Shown piece after piece: positions 28,818 to 40,470 of a stretch of DNA of 64,000 nucleotides; position 1 is the first letter of the stretch, and every line of letters begins with the position of its first letter. The position numbers were made by a program, and so were the translations under genes. The notes under the pieces were generated by a model that saw only the letters and a list, made by a program, of their open reading frames with translations, made no database searches and was not told where the DNA came from. The stretch is from JL08 sp963765555 (GTDB lineage: Bacteria; Pseudomonadota; Alphaproteobacteria; Rhodobacterales; Rhodobacteraceae), in assembly GCA_963765555.1 (NCBI GenBank), contig CAVXWX010000002.1, positions 186,001 to 250,000 of the forward strand. Direction: 5' to 3'.

Positions 28818-30490
28818 CGCCCGAAGGTGCCCCCCCGCCAGCGTCGGACACGCCGAAGCCGTCCCCGGCGCGCGCCGCGCCCACGTTGATTGATGCGATC
28901 CGGCACACGTTTTCGGTGGATGTGCACACGCCCGCGTTCCATGACCGCGTGGCAAAATTTGCCGCCGCGCTGACAACGGCGCCGTGGGTTTGCGTGCAGG
29001 CGCGCAACACGGCCGGCGACATGATCACGATTAGCGGCGCGTGCCCTGATGCGGTGCAACAGGAAGTCGGAAAAGCCGCCGGTACGGTGTTGGCCGCAGA
29101 CGAAAGCACCGCCCCCGATTTTACGGTCGAGCGCGCCGACGGATGCCTTGTGGCCCGCATTGCCTTGCCTGCCGGTGCGCTGGCGGCACTGGCCATCGGA
29201 TTGCCCAAGGGCGGGCAGGTTGCGCAATCGCTGGCCTATGAACGGCTTGCGCTGCTCGCGGCGCTGTCTTTTGCGCACAACCGTTCGGCAGACCAGACGC
29301 GACAGGACCAGTTGGTGACGGATGTTCAGGCCATTGCAGCAGGTGACGTAAAAGACATGACCCCGTTTCTGGACCGGTTGGCCCAGCATACCGGCGCGGA
29401 TTACGCGGTGGCGGGCCGCTATGCGGGGGGCATTGTCAAAGACCTGACCATTTCGGGGCAGCAAAACCTTGGCAAACGCGCGGCGCTGCCTGATCGGTTG
29501 CGCCCCGCGTTAAAGGACACTGCCCGCCAAAGGTTGCGCACCGCCGAACGGTGTTTTGCCGCCACGCCATCGGGCGATAGTGGGCTGATCCTGCACCTTG
29601 AAAACCCGCGCCGCAATCGTGCCACGCTGACCCTGCTGTCGGCGGTTTACGGTTTGACCCAACACAGCACGACATCCGGATGGTTCAACGTTGCGCGCCT
29701 GACCCGCATTGCGGCGGTTGCGCTCGCGCTGGTCGGGGTTGCGCTGATCCCTGTGCCGGACGGTGTTGAACTGCCCGCGCAGGTGCAGGCCGTTGAACGG
29801 CGCGCTGTCACCGCGCCCTTTACGGCCATCCTGTCCGAGGTTCTGGTCGAAGACAATGCACAGGTGGCCGCAGACGAGACTGTTCTGGCGCAACTGGATA
29901 CACAGGACCTTGATCTGGAGCTGATCGGGGTGCGGGCCGAACATGCCACCGCCCTGCTCCAGCGCGAGGCCGCGCGCGCGGGGCGCAATGCCGCCGAACT
30001 GCGCAACGCCGAACTTGAGGTGGAACGCCTGACCGCGCGTATCGCCGTGTTGGAAAACCGCCGCGCCAGCGCCGATCTGCTGGCCCCGATCAGCGGTGTG
30101 GTGCTGGCCCCCGATCTGGCGGAACGGGTGGGCACAACGATCCGGCAGGGCGATTTGCTGCTGGAAGTGGCCGACCCTGCGCAATTGCGCCTGTCCCTTG
30201 CCATTCCCGAGGCGCAGATTGGCAAGCTGACCAACGGCGCGACAGGCACGTTCCGCCCCGATTTCGATCCCGCGATCCGTATTGCGGCGCATGTGTCGCT
30301 GATTTCACCGGCACTGTTGCCCGAAGCTGATGATACCGTTTTTGTCGGGCGCGCCGAATTCGACGATGCCCCCGACGGGGTGCGCGCGGGGTTGCGTGGC
30401 ATTCTGGTGATCGACCGTGAATTCCGCGCCCTCGGCGCGGTTGTGTACACCAGTTTGCGCGACTGGTTGTTGTTGCGCTTCTGGCTGTAA
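28814..30490 (+). CDS. HlyD-family adaptor with GAF-like N-terminal domain and one membrane span
   Basis: A 558-residue protein. The N-terminal ~290 residues are cytoplasmic and have a GAF-like look (two alpha/beta blocks, around HTPAFHDRVAKFAAAL and TPFLDRLAQHTGADYAVAGRY). A single hydrophobic span follows at about residues 297-316 (RIAAVALALVGVALIPVP). The rest is a periplasmic adaptor: lipoyl half (RAVTAPFTAILSEVLVEDNAQV), a coiled-coil hairpin (~370-420), the second lipoyl half (APISGVVLAPDLAERVGTTIRQGD) and a barrel domain. It ends 3 bp from the stop of the convergent repeat-protein gene. A soluble sensor domain joined to an adaptor suggests regulation or docking of export from the cytoplasm; this is inference. 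Confidence 0.82.
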   Translation: MTPEGAPPPASDTPKPSPARAAPTLIDAIRHTFSVDVHTPAFHDRVAKFAAALTTAPWVCVQARNTAGDMITISGACPDAVQQEVGKAAGTVLAADESTAPDFTVERADGCLVARIALPAGALAALAIGLPKGGQVAQSLAYERLALLAALSFAHNRSADQTRQDQLVTDVQAIAAGDVKDMTPFLDRLAQHTGADYAVAGRYAGGIVKDLTISGQQNLGKRAALPDRLRPALKDTARQRLRTAERCFAATPSGDSGLILHLENPRRNRATLTLLSAVYGLTQHSTTSGWFNVARLTRIAAVALALVGVALIPVPDGVELPAQVQAVERRAVTAPFTAILSEVLVEDNAQVAADETVLAQLDTQDLDLELIGVRAEHATALLQREAARAGRNAAELRNAELEVERLTARIAVLENRRASADLLAPISGVVLAPDLAERVGTTIRQGDLLLEVADPAQLRLSLAIPEAQIGKLTNGATGTFRPDFDPAIRIAAHVSLISPALLPEADDTVFVGRAEFDDAPDGVRAGLRGILVIDREFRALGAVVYTSLRDWLLLRFWL

Positions 30491-30493
30491 CCT

Positions 30494-33400
30494 TTAGCGG
30501 GCCGATCCCGGCAAGGCAGTGGATTCGGACAGAAATTCGTAGTTGAACCGGTTCAAGGTCACGCCCAGCGGATCAGCGGACGCATCATAAAGCCGCGCCA
30601 CGGTCAGGCCGGCGATTTCCTCGAACACTTCGTCCACTTTCAGCACATTTCCAACGCCATAGCCTTCGCCAACCGTAGCCGGATTAAAGAATGTGCGCGC
30701 GTTGTACATGCCAGCATCTTGCGGCAGGGTTGAAGGCCGGTCCTGTTGCAGCGTGATGGAATAGCCTTCGTCGTTCAGCAGGCTGCCGATTGTCGCCTGA
30801 CGCTGCAAAATCGGCGTGCCAAACGTATCGCGTTGCACATCATCCAAAGGATCATATGGCGCATCAAACAGGACAGAACGGTTGAAGAATTCGTTGGACG
30901 TATCTTCAACAGATTCGAACTGGACACTGGGGAAAAGCGCGATCCAGTGGCCACCGGCATCTGCCACGATGTTGCGTACATAAGACATTGATCCATCTTG
31001 GCGGTACAGCGTGACCGTCACATTTGATCCGGGTTCGGCGGTGCCGGAAAAGATCGGATCGATCAGCAGGATCGGCAGGAATTGTGCGTCGTCGATACCG
31101 CCACCAACGGGGCGCGCTTTGGTTTCTGGTCCGGGCACTGGGGCCGGATCAACTTCGATCTCGGCGGTGTCATCATCCACCAGCGGACGGCCCGGGCCTG
31201 TCGGCGACGTGCTGCCCAACACCTCGGCTGTGTTGACGATAGGTTGCAGCACTGGCGTGGCAAAGCCGACGAACACATCATATTCGACAGTAAGCGTTTC
31301 GCCGGGCAGCAGGACAGGCACAGACACAACCAGCGTTTCCGCGCCCGCACCGGACAGTGTCGTGCCAAGCGCCGGATCAGACAGGCGCGGGGGGGCGGCG
31401 AGCGACAGATCATCGGGCAGCGCATCGGTGATCACCAGATTAAACGCGGGGCCGGTTGCCGTTGCCTCATTCGTCAGAACGACGGTGTAGGTGATTGTAT
31501 CGCCTGCGGTCGGATTATCGTCGCTGACGGTTTTATCAATAATGACAGAGGGTTCGACCACGTCCACAACAGCATCGTCCTGCTGTTCGTCAAAGATGAA
31601 CCCGTCCGGCAATTCAACGTTCAGGCGCGCATCATTGGTCAGTTGCGCACCGTCAACGGCGGCGGCCACATCTGCCACGCGCACCACGACCTGTAGGGTA
31701 ATCTGGTCTTCTGCGTTGATCACGCCTTCATCCGCTGCACCGGTTTCAAAGCTGTTGTTCACCGTACCGAAATCAAAGGTGACAACCTGACCGGCAACAC
31801 TGCCAAGGCCGGTATCGCCCAGCGTCACGCCGGTGATTTCGTTGCCAACGGCTGTGACCACGCTGGACACAAATTCCAGCCCCGCAGGCAAGGTATCGGT
31901 CAACACAACCAACTGGCCGTCCACTTCGGGCAGGGTCAGCACAAGATCATAGGTGATCAATTCGCCAATCGCCACATCAGGCACCGCAGGATCATATTCG
32001 CCGGTTCCCGTTTGCGGGATGTTGGTGCCGGTGATGGTCTTGGAGAGTTGCGGGATGGTGGCGACGCGGTGGTCATCCACCTCGGGGGCATAGACCTGTT
32101 GTTCGGGGTTCGCGCCCGGGGCGCTGTCGTAATTCACCGTTACGGTGTTGGCAAAGCTTTCGGCGGGCGGGGCCGCCACATCCAGCGTTGCGTTATAGGT
32201 GATGGTCAGAACCTCGTCTGACAGCAGCACATCGAATGTCGCGTCAAATCCGGCGGTGGTGGCTGTCAGGCTGGCCGGGGCAAGAACGCCGCGTTGATCG
32301 CTGGTAAAGGTCAGTGATCCGGTCGCGAGCGAAAATTCGGGCGGCAACGCGTCCATAATCGACACATCATAGGCCGGGCCGGTTGCGCCGCTGGGATGGC
32401 TGTTTTCTATGACGATTTCAAACGGCACAACATCACCGGGGTTGGCCCCCAGCGGGCCGGTTTTATCCACGCTCAGTTCCGGTTCCACCACAGCCACGCT
32501 GGATGTTGCACCGGTCTGGTTCAGCGGTGTGCCGCCATCGGGTGTCACATCCAGAGTTGCCTGATTGGTCAGGGTCTGGCCCGCGCTGGCGGTGTCGGTC
32601 ACAATCGCGGTGACCGTGATGGTGATGATATCATCCGGCCCGATGGTCGGGGGGCTTGTGTCCTGCGGGTTATTGATATCACTGAACACCAGCGTCAGAT
32701 TGTTGCCCACAACCGAGGACACAGGCGGGGTGACGGCACCGCCGAAAAAGTCTGTCATGTCGCCGGTGCTGACAACGAAAAAGCTGACAAAATCCATCCC
32801 GTCGGGCAGATCGTCAAAGAACGTCACCTCGGACATGGCGATTTCGGGCAGGTACAATTCGTAGGTGAATTCAATGGTTTCCCCGATGCCCAGTTCGAAC
32901 GGTGCCTCGCCGGTTTCGAGGAAATCCGATGCTGTCGGTGTTTTGATCAGGAACGGCACCGTGGCCACGGCATAATCGTCCTGCGTGGAATAATCGCGGT
33001 CATCAATCGGTGCGCCGCCGCCATCCACCGGATCACCCGGCAGGCTGTCATAATCAGCTGTGGCCGTGTTCACGAAAGATTGGGCAGACGGGGCCGCCAC
33101 ATCCAGCAGGGCGCGGTATTCCACGATCAGCGTTTGCCCGACCCCGACAGGGATCGGATCACCGGTCACGTTGTCATCCAGTTCGAAAATGAACCCTGTG
33201 GCGGTTTCGGTGACATCGACATTGGCCGTGATATCCCCGCCCAGATCAATGGTCACAGACCCAGAAACCAGCGACAGAAACGGATTGCCCAATGTGTCTT
33301 CGATGATCACATCAAAGGCGGGGGCGGTGCCGGTGTTGACCAGTGTCAGGGTGTAATTCACCTCTTCGCCGGGGCTGACGGCGGCATCGCCGGTTTTGTC

Positions 33401-36400
33401 CAATGTCAGGGCTGGTTCCACCACTTCGACATTTGCGGTGGTCACAACAGGGGGCAGGGCGGCTTCGCCCTGCGGTGTGATCACCATACCGGCAGAGTTG
33501 GTCAGAACCGTTGCATCGACATTACCGGCCACATCGCGCACCCGCGCGGTGATTTGTACGGTGATTTCATTGGCATCGCTACCCGACAGATCATTGGTGA
33601 CATCGCCGAACGTGAACGTGACCACCTGACCGACATCGTTGATCGTCGTCGCACCGTTGATCGCAACATCATCCGATGTGCTGACAAAGGCCGCCGACAC
33701 AAATTCAAGGCCCGCAGGCAGCGTATCGACCAGTTGTACGCTGTCCATCGCGATATCGGGCAGGGTCAGCACCAGATCATACGTGACCTCTTCGCCGATC
33801 GCGAGGTCGAACAATGCCGGATCGTTTTCGCCGCTGCCGGTTTCGCTCAGGCTGCTGGCGGTGGGTGTTTTGGACAATTCGCCATTGGTGGCGATGACAT
33901 GATCGTCACTGACCGGCGCGTAGACCCGTTGATCCGCCGGATCGGCAGGGGTGCCGGGCACGCCGTCATAATTGGCGGTCGCCGTGTTCTGGAAGGTGCC
34001 CAACGGGGCCGCCCCCGCATCCAGCGTGGCGTTGTAGGTGATGGTGACAACATCGTTCACGTCCAGCACATCAAAGCCCAGTGTGAACCCGGTTGGCCCG
34101 CGCACTTCGCTGTCGGGCGCCGTGGCCACGCCGTTGACCAGAACCGTGATCGGCCCTGCATCCAGCGTCATTTCAGCGGGCAACACATCCGCAATGGTCA
34201 CGTCATAGGCCGGACCAGAGGCGGACGGCACCACATTGGGGCCGGAGTTTTCAACCACAATGGTAAAGGTGCCGGACTGGCCCGCGCCCAGGGCAAGCGG
34301 GCCGGTTTTGTCGATCTCAAGCTCGGGTTCGACGATGCGCACATCCGATGTAGCAGTTTGCGTGTTGAAATTGGGCGTCGGTCCTGCAGGGTCCACATCC
34401 AGATCAACCGAATTGGTGCGATCCGCGCCCGCGCTATTGGCCGGATCATCGCCCACAAGGGCGGTGACGAACAGGATGATTTCATCGTTGGCCGACGGCC
34501 CGTCTGTTGTAGGGTTGTTCACCGCGCCGAAATCAAAGGACACGATATTGGGCGCGCCCGAATTGTCGACCGTGGGCGTTGTCAGGTTCGCCCCCGTCAG
34601 ACCGCCGGTGCTGCCCACGCTGAAGCTGACATATTCAAATCCAGCGGGCAGGGTATCGGTGACAAGCACCTGATCCATCGGAATTTCCGGCAATATGATC
34701 GTGTAGCGATAGGTGACCTGTTCGCCGACGGCCAGATCAAACGGCACATCTGTCGGGCTGTCCGAATTGGTTTCCGCAAAATTTGACGAGAACGGTGTTT
34801 TTGCGATCTGCGGACTGGTGGCGATCAAATGATCGTCGCTGTCGGTGCCCGGACGGCCTGTGGGGCTGTTGGGATCACCATCATCGACGGTGTCGTAATC
34901 CACCGTTGCCGTATTCAGGAACGTGCTGGTCAGCGGCGCGAATTCGTCCAGCAGAACATCAAATGTCACGGTCACCGTCTGACCGGGCAGCAGGGTCAGC
35001 CCCTCGACGGTGAACCCGTCACCGGCAAAGGCATTTTCGGTAATGTCGGCGGGCGGGATCACCGTGCCCGCGCTGTGCACCACGTTGATCGTGCCGCCCA
35101 CAAGGCTAAGGAACGGATCAGCCAGCGGATCGGAAATGATCGCGTCATAGGCGGGACCGGTGCCGGTGTTTTCCACCGTGATCGTATAGGTCACAACATC
35201 TGTCGGGTCGGCCCCGATCGGGCCGGTTTTGTCGACCACCAGTTCTGGTTCGACGACATTTACGTTTTCTGTTGCAATAACGGGGGGCTGCAAGGGCGCG
35301 CCGCCGTTGGGGTCGCTCACATCCAGCGTGGCAGTGTTGGTCAGCGTCAGGCCATCGGCCACCTGCGGCAATACATCATCAACAAGGGCCGTAACCGACA
35401 CGACGATCTGCGTATCGGCAAGGGCCGCATCATCCGTACCGGCCAGCGTGACCGTGCCGAAATCAAACGCAACCGATCCGGCGGTCAGCGTGATGTTGGC
35501 GTCGGCATCTGTGCTGCCCGCAGTCAGGTTGGACGACAGCGCCCCGTCAAGGGACACAACGCTGGCCGATTGCGCGATCAGGCCGGTTGGCATCACGTCT
35601 GTCAGCACCAGATCGGCAGTGCCTTGGGGGATGGTGATCGTCAGTTCGTAGGTGACCGTTTCGCCAACCACCAGATCGGCGGGTGTGGCCCCTGCCGCAT
35701 CGGCGGTGTCGGCGTTGGAGCTGGACAGATAGGCCTTGTCCAGCGTCACATCGGGCGTTGAAAATGTTGCCGTGGCTTGCGGGATGACATAGCCGGCAAG
35801 GCCGCTGTCATAGACACGTTCCTCGGCGTCGGGGTCAGCCGGACCGGTTACCGTGTCGCCGTCAGGGTTGCTGTCATAGCGGGTGACTTCGGCGGTGTTG
35901 GTGTAGGCGGTGCTAAAGGTTACGGGGTCTTCAACTGTGGCATCATACGTGATTTCAACCACATAGCCTGCGGGCAGGACCGGTACGATGACAGACAGTT
36001 CGCCCGCGCCATTAAAGCTGAAGCTGGGGGCCTCGGGCGGGGTGTAAACGCCGCCCAGATCATCGAACAGGCTGATCACGACCGATCCCTGATCTGCGGT
36101 CACGGCGGTGCCGACCAGATCATCGCTGATCACCATGTCATAGGCGGGGCCGTCGCCATCGTTCGTCGCCTCGATCGTGTAGGACACGGTATCGCCCGCA
36201 TCCGCTACACGGGCGTCACATCCTTGGTGATCGACATATCGGGTTCGACCACATCAATCTGGGCCACATCAGTGACAGAGCGCGCACCGCCCTGACCATC
36301 GACATAGGCCAACCTGCCGGTGTTGGTCAGCGTATCAAGCGTTGAAACGCTTCCCGCCGCCGTGAGGCGGGCGGTGATTTGCACCACGATCTCATCATCG

Positions 36401-39400
36401 GCATCAATGGTTCCGTCAAACGCGTTGGTCAGATTTCCCAGATCGAAACTGGTGACCTGCCCGACATTCACACCCTCGTCTCCGACGCCCAGCAAGGGGC
36501 CAGCCCCGATTTGCGGGCCACTGATATTGGCGCCGATGCGGATCACTTCGGATGTGACATATTCCAGCCCCGCAGGAAGCGTGTCAGACAACACCACCGC
36601 ATCAGTCAGACCTTCGGGAATGCCGACGATGATTTCATAAGTCACAACCTCGCCGATGCCCAGATCGGTGCCGGTTGTTTCGTCATAATCGGTGCTGCCC
36701 GCGACCACGGATTTGTCAATCGCCGGTGCGCGTGAAATCAGGGTTTCGGTATCGCTCAGGGAATAGTCGCGGTCATCACCGTCCCCACCCGGATCGGTGC
36801 TGTCATCCTCGGGCGTGCTGTCATAGACCAGATCGGCGGTGTTGACGATTTCGCGGCTGGCATCGATGGATTGCAACACGTCACCCGAATACCGGATTTC
36901 GATGTTCTGGCCGGGATCAATCCGGTCGATGAACACCTCAAACGCGTTCGGGTTGCCGCCGACATTGGTTGTCAGCGCATAGTCGGTGCCGTTATAGGCC
37001 TGCAAGACTCCGTTCAGGAACACCTGAATACTGCCCGGGTTCAGTGATATCTCGGGCGCTTGCAACGTGTCCGACACTGTCAGGTCAAAGGCGGGTGCAT
37101 CGCGTGGGCCGATTATGTTATCAATATCAATGGTGTAATTGACTGTATCGCCCGCTTCGACGACGTCGGGCACGCCTTCCTTGTCCAGCGTCAGGTTTGG
37201 TTCTGTCAGAAAGACGTTATTGCCGCCCTGGATGTTTTGCCTTGGCCCGCCATCGGTCGTTGCAAATTCAAACCGCCCGACATTGCGCGCCTGATCGCCC
37301 GCATCAAACCCTGCGACATCATCAATCCGGGCTGTCACGGTAATTTCGATGAAATCATTGGTCAGGTCATTGTCGTCCGGATTGACGAAATCGCCCAGAT
37401 TGAACGTCAGCACATTGCCCGCAAGCGTTGCGTTGGATTGGGCAGGGGTAAAGGCGACCGGCGATGTATCGATCACCGCGCTTTGCAGAACCAACCCACC
37501 GGCTGTCACGCGATCGGTGATGACGACATCGAAATACTGCGCTTCGGGAATATCGACGCGAATGGTGAATTCAACGTTTTCACCCACGACCACTTCGTTT
37601 CCGGCGCGTCCGGTGATCGACCCGTCATCGGTGAACTGGCGCGATTTCAGAGTTTTGGTGATCGTTGGATCGTCAATTGTTGCGCTCGCCGTATCGGTCA
37701 GATTGTTGAACGGCACGCGGTCAATCCCGCCTTCCAGCGCCGCATAGGTCGGCACGCTGGCGGTGTTGGTTAACACCTGTCCGGGAACAACGGTGTTGCT
37801 GGCGACGGCGTCATAGGTGATGACGATGATGTTTTCGCCGGAAAACGGGCGCGCGGCAGATATCGCGCCCTGCGCAATGCCGCCTGCAGGGGGAGGATCG
37901 GTAAGTGTAATACCACCGGCGAACAGATCACCTGTAAAAGCAACGGCGGCGCCTGTTCCATCCGTGACAGACAGGTTTCCGCCCCCGGGCGTCAGGGTAA
38001 ATCCGGCGGGCAGAGTATCGGTGATTTCAACATCGAACGCACCGTTGGGCGCAAGGCCGGTGTTTTCCACCACAATTGCAAATGTGACCGTGTCGGCGGC
38101 ATCAATCCCTGTGATATCGGAATCAATCGGCGCTGTATCCAGATTGCTGGAATTGATCGTTCCGCCAAACCGTGCGCCCGCCGACCCCGGCGGTGTAAAG
38201 GCCACCGGCCCGGGCGTGGGCAAATTGACATCCGGGTTCGGTGCCGGATCAAACGATACGACGCCCTTGGTGATTTCCAGCACCGGTTCGGCATAGATAA
38301 ACTGGGCAATGGCCGTGGTATCAACCGTTCCGGTCAGCACGTTGCCTTCGAACGCGGTGGATTGGTTTGTCAGCAACAATTCCGGCGAAAACAGCGCGTC
38401 TTGTACCGTCACCGTAAACAGGATTTCAACAACAACCGCCTGACGCGGTTCGACGTTCAGACCATCAAGGTTGAAATCAATCTGGTTGTCAGGGCCGTTT
38501 GTGCTCAGGCCGGGCAGGGCCGGCGCGGGCAAATTGGTAAAGAACGTATCCTGCGGACCATATGTGGCCTGTCCCGCCGGTGGAATGGCGGGGCCGGCCC
38601 CCGGTTCGTAGAATGTTGTCACCTCAAGCGCGTCAAAGACGTTTTGCGGCAGGTTATCAACGATGCTCAGATCATCGAAAGACCCGAGCGGTGCGTCATA
38701 AATGATGGAAAACGTTATTTCGTCGCCGGCCGAAATCGGGATCGACGGGTCAAAGGCCGCCCCGTTGACAGCCGCAACGGTCTTTTCACGGATCGCGCCG
38801 ACTTCGGCGCTGATGCCCGCCGCGGACTCGTCGGTGACGGTTCCGCCTGTGGCGATGCCGGTTGTGTTGTCGAACACATTGCCCTGAATATCGACGCTGT
38901 TGGACAGGGAATCGCCCTGCCCGATATTGGGGATCGTGTTGCCGCCACCGGGATCGGTCAGCGCCTGCCGGATGATCGCGCGATAGGTGATTTCCACGGT
39001 GGTCTGGGTGCCCGAGGAACTTCCGTCATTCGCGACATCGCCGGTCAGGAACCCGTCCTGCCCTGCATCAATCATCGCTTGGGACAGATCAAATGTCAGA
39101 TTGGTTTCGCCGGTGACAAGGAAATTGGCGATATCAACGTCAAGGTTACCGGCAAAATCTTCGGCAACTGTGATGGATTGCCCTTCCTCGACGGTTGTAA
39201 AGCTGGCCGATCCGGGGACATAGGCCCAGCCGTTGCCCAGCACATCGTCGATCACCAGATCGCCCATGGTGAAATAATCGGACACCTGAACATTCAGGGT
39301 GAATTCGTAAACGTCCCCCGGCGTCGGGCCTGCAACGCCGGTTTCATTGAAAACAGCCACGCCCTTTTGCACGTTCAGCGCCGCAACTTCATCAATGTCG

Positions 39401-40437
39401 GTTGCACTGTCTGTTACGGCTTCTTCGGGGTCGCGCGGATCAATCGGGTCCCAGTTGCCGGTGCCTGTTGCCTGATTGACAATCGTGCCCGCCGCACCCG
39501 ACGTCGGATTGATCACGGGCGCACCGGTGTCGCTGTCGGTTTCGGCAACGTAAAAATCGAATGTGACAGTCACCGTGTCGGACACGGTCGCAAAATCGAT
39601 GACCAGACTGTCATCGCCCGCCGCAACCAGCGTGTTCACGGGCGGTTCCGTGGTAACAGTTGCCCCTGTCCCGCCCACAATGTTCAGATTGCCAAGATAG
39701 ACGATGTTGTGGGGCAGGGTATCTGTCAGGGTGAATGTATCAAGGGTTTGCCCATCCGCCACATCCACCGTCACCGTGTACGTGTAGGGATAGCTGGGGC
39801 CATTTGCGGCCTCGTTTTCGGGGATGGTGCTGGTTTTGGACACCTCGAACAGTTGCTGGTTGACGATGCTGTTATCAATCGCGCCCCGGATCGGGGGATC
39901 GACCAGCGGATCGTCAAGCGCGTCTTCGCCAAAGGCAAAACCGCCCAATGCGGACAGTTGGAACGGTTGGTCCAGATCCGCATTTTCGGAAAAATCCAGG
40001 ATCACATCAATGTCGATTGCCGGATTGCCGGGTGAAAATGACCCGTACGGCAACTGGAACACAACCAGCGTGTCACCCGCCTGCGCGCCGAAATCTGCCG
40101 CATTGACGATCAGCGGATTGCCCAGTGCATCGGTGGCCAGCGGGTGCACCGCCTGACCCGCGCCATCAAACACGATTTCGGTTGTTGTGATCGGTGCGCC
40201 CAGAAAGCTGGCACTGTCAAAGGTGACGCCATCATCGCCATCCTCGCCCGTGGTCGGGATGACAAAATCCACATAGGGCAGATAGCCGCTGTCGGTGCCG
40301 GTGTTGTCGAAGGTCAGGGTGGCAGGCACGTCCTGCGCGCCGATGTCGATCACACCGGGGACGTCAATGGCGACGTCGGGCACCGCATCCAGAACGATGC
40401 GGTCTTCCAGTGCTTCGAACTTTGGAACTAGGACCAC
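30494..40437 (-). CDS. giant DUF11-type repeat surface protein (~3,314 residues), one frameshift
   Basis: Predicted exported adhesin or surface-layer-like protein. It has no Sec signal peptide. Instead residues 7-18 read FEALEDRIVLDA, close to the LEPR-xLL motif found at the N-terminus of many giant exported proteins. The body is a series of DUF11/Ig-like modules: type A units start VEP.L.VDKTG and contain GPAYDV.I.D, type B units start KTP.S and contain GE.VTY..LP and TLPAGLEFVS. Type A starts recur about every 0.91-1.0 kb from 37.2 to 31.5 kb. The last ~200 residues hold an Ig-like FSGTAEPGSNVTVTLY unit and a non-repetitive tail. No cysteine is present. The frame breaks near 36204-36213 (DVTP to ADAGDTVSYT); one missing base gives 3,315 codons. 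The start is GTG with AGGAG upstream, 33 bp after the TolC-like gene. Confidence 0.85.
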
Positions 40438-40470
40438 CGGCTACTCTCCTGCACGCGCAACACAGGCCGC

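Noticed and set aside
32396..34786. A 796-residue plus-strand frame opposite the giant repeat protein
   Set aside because: It is His/Gly/Arg-rich and mirrors the repeats of the minus-strand gene; it is an antisense shadow of repetitive coding DNA.
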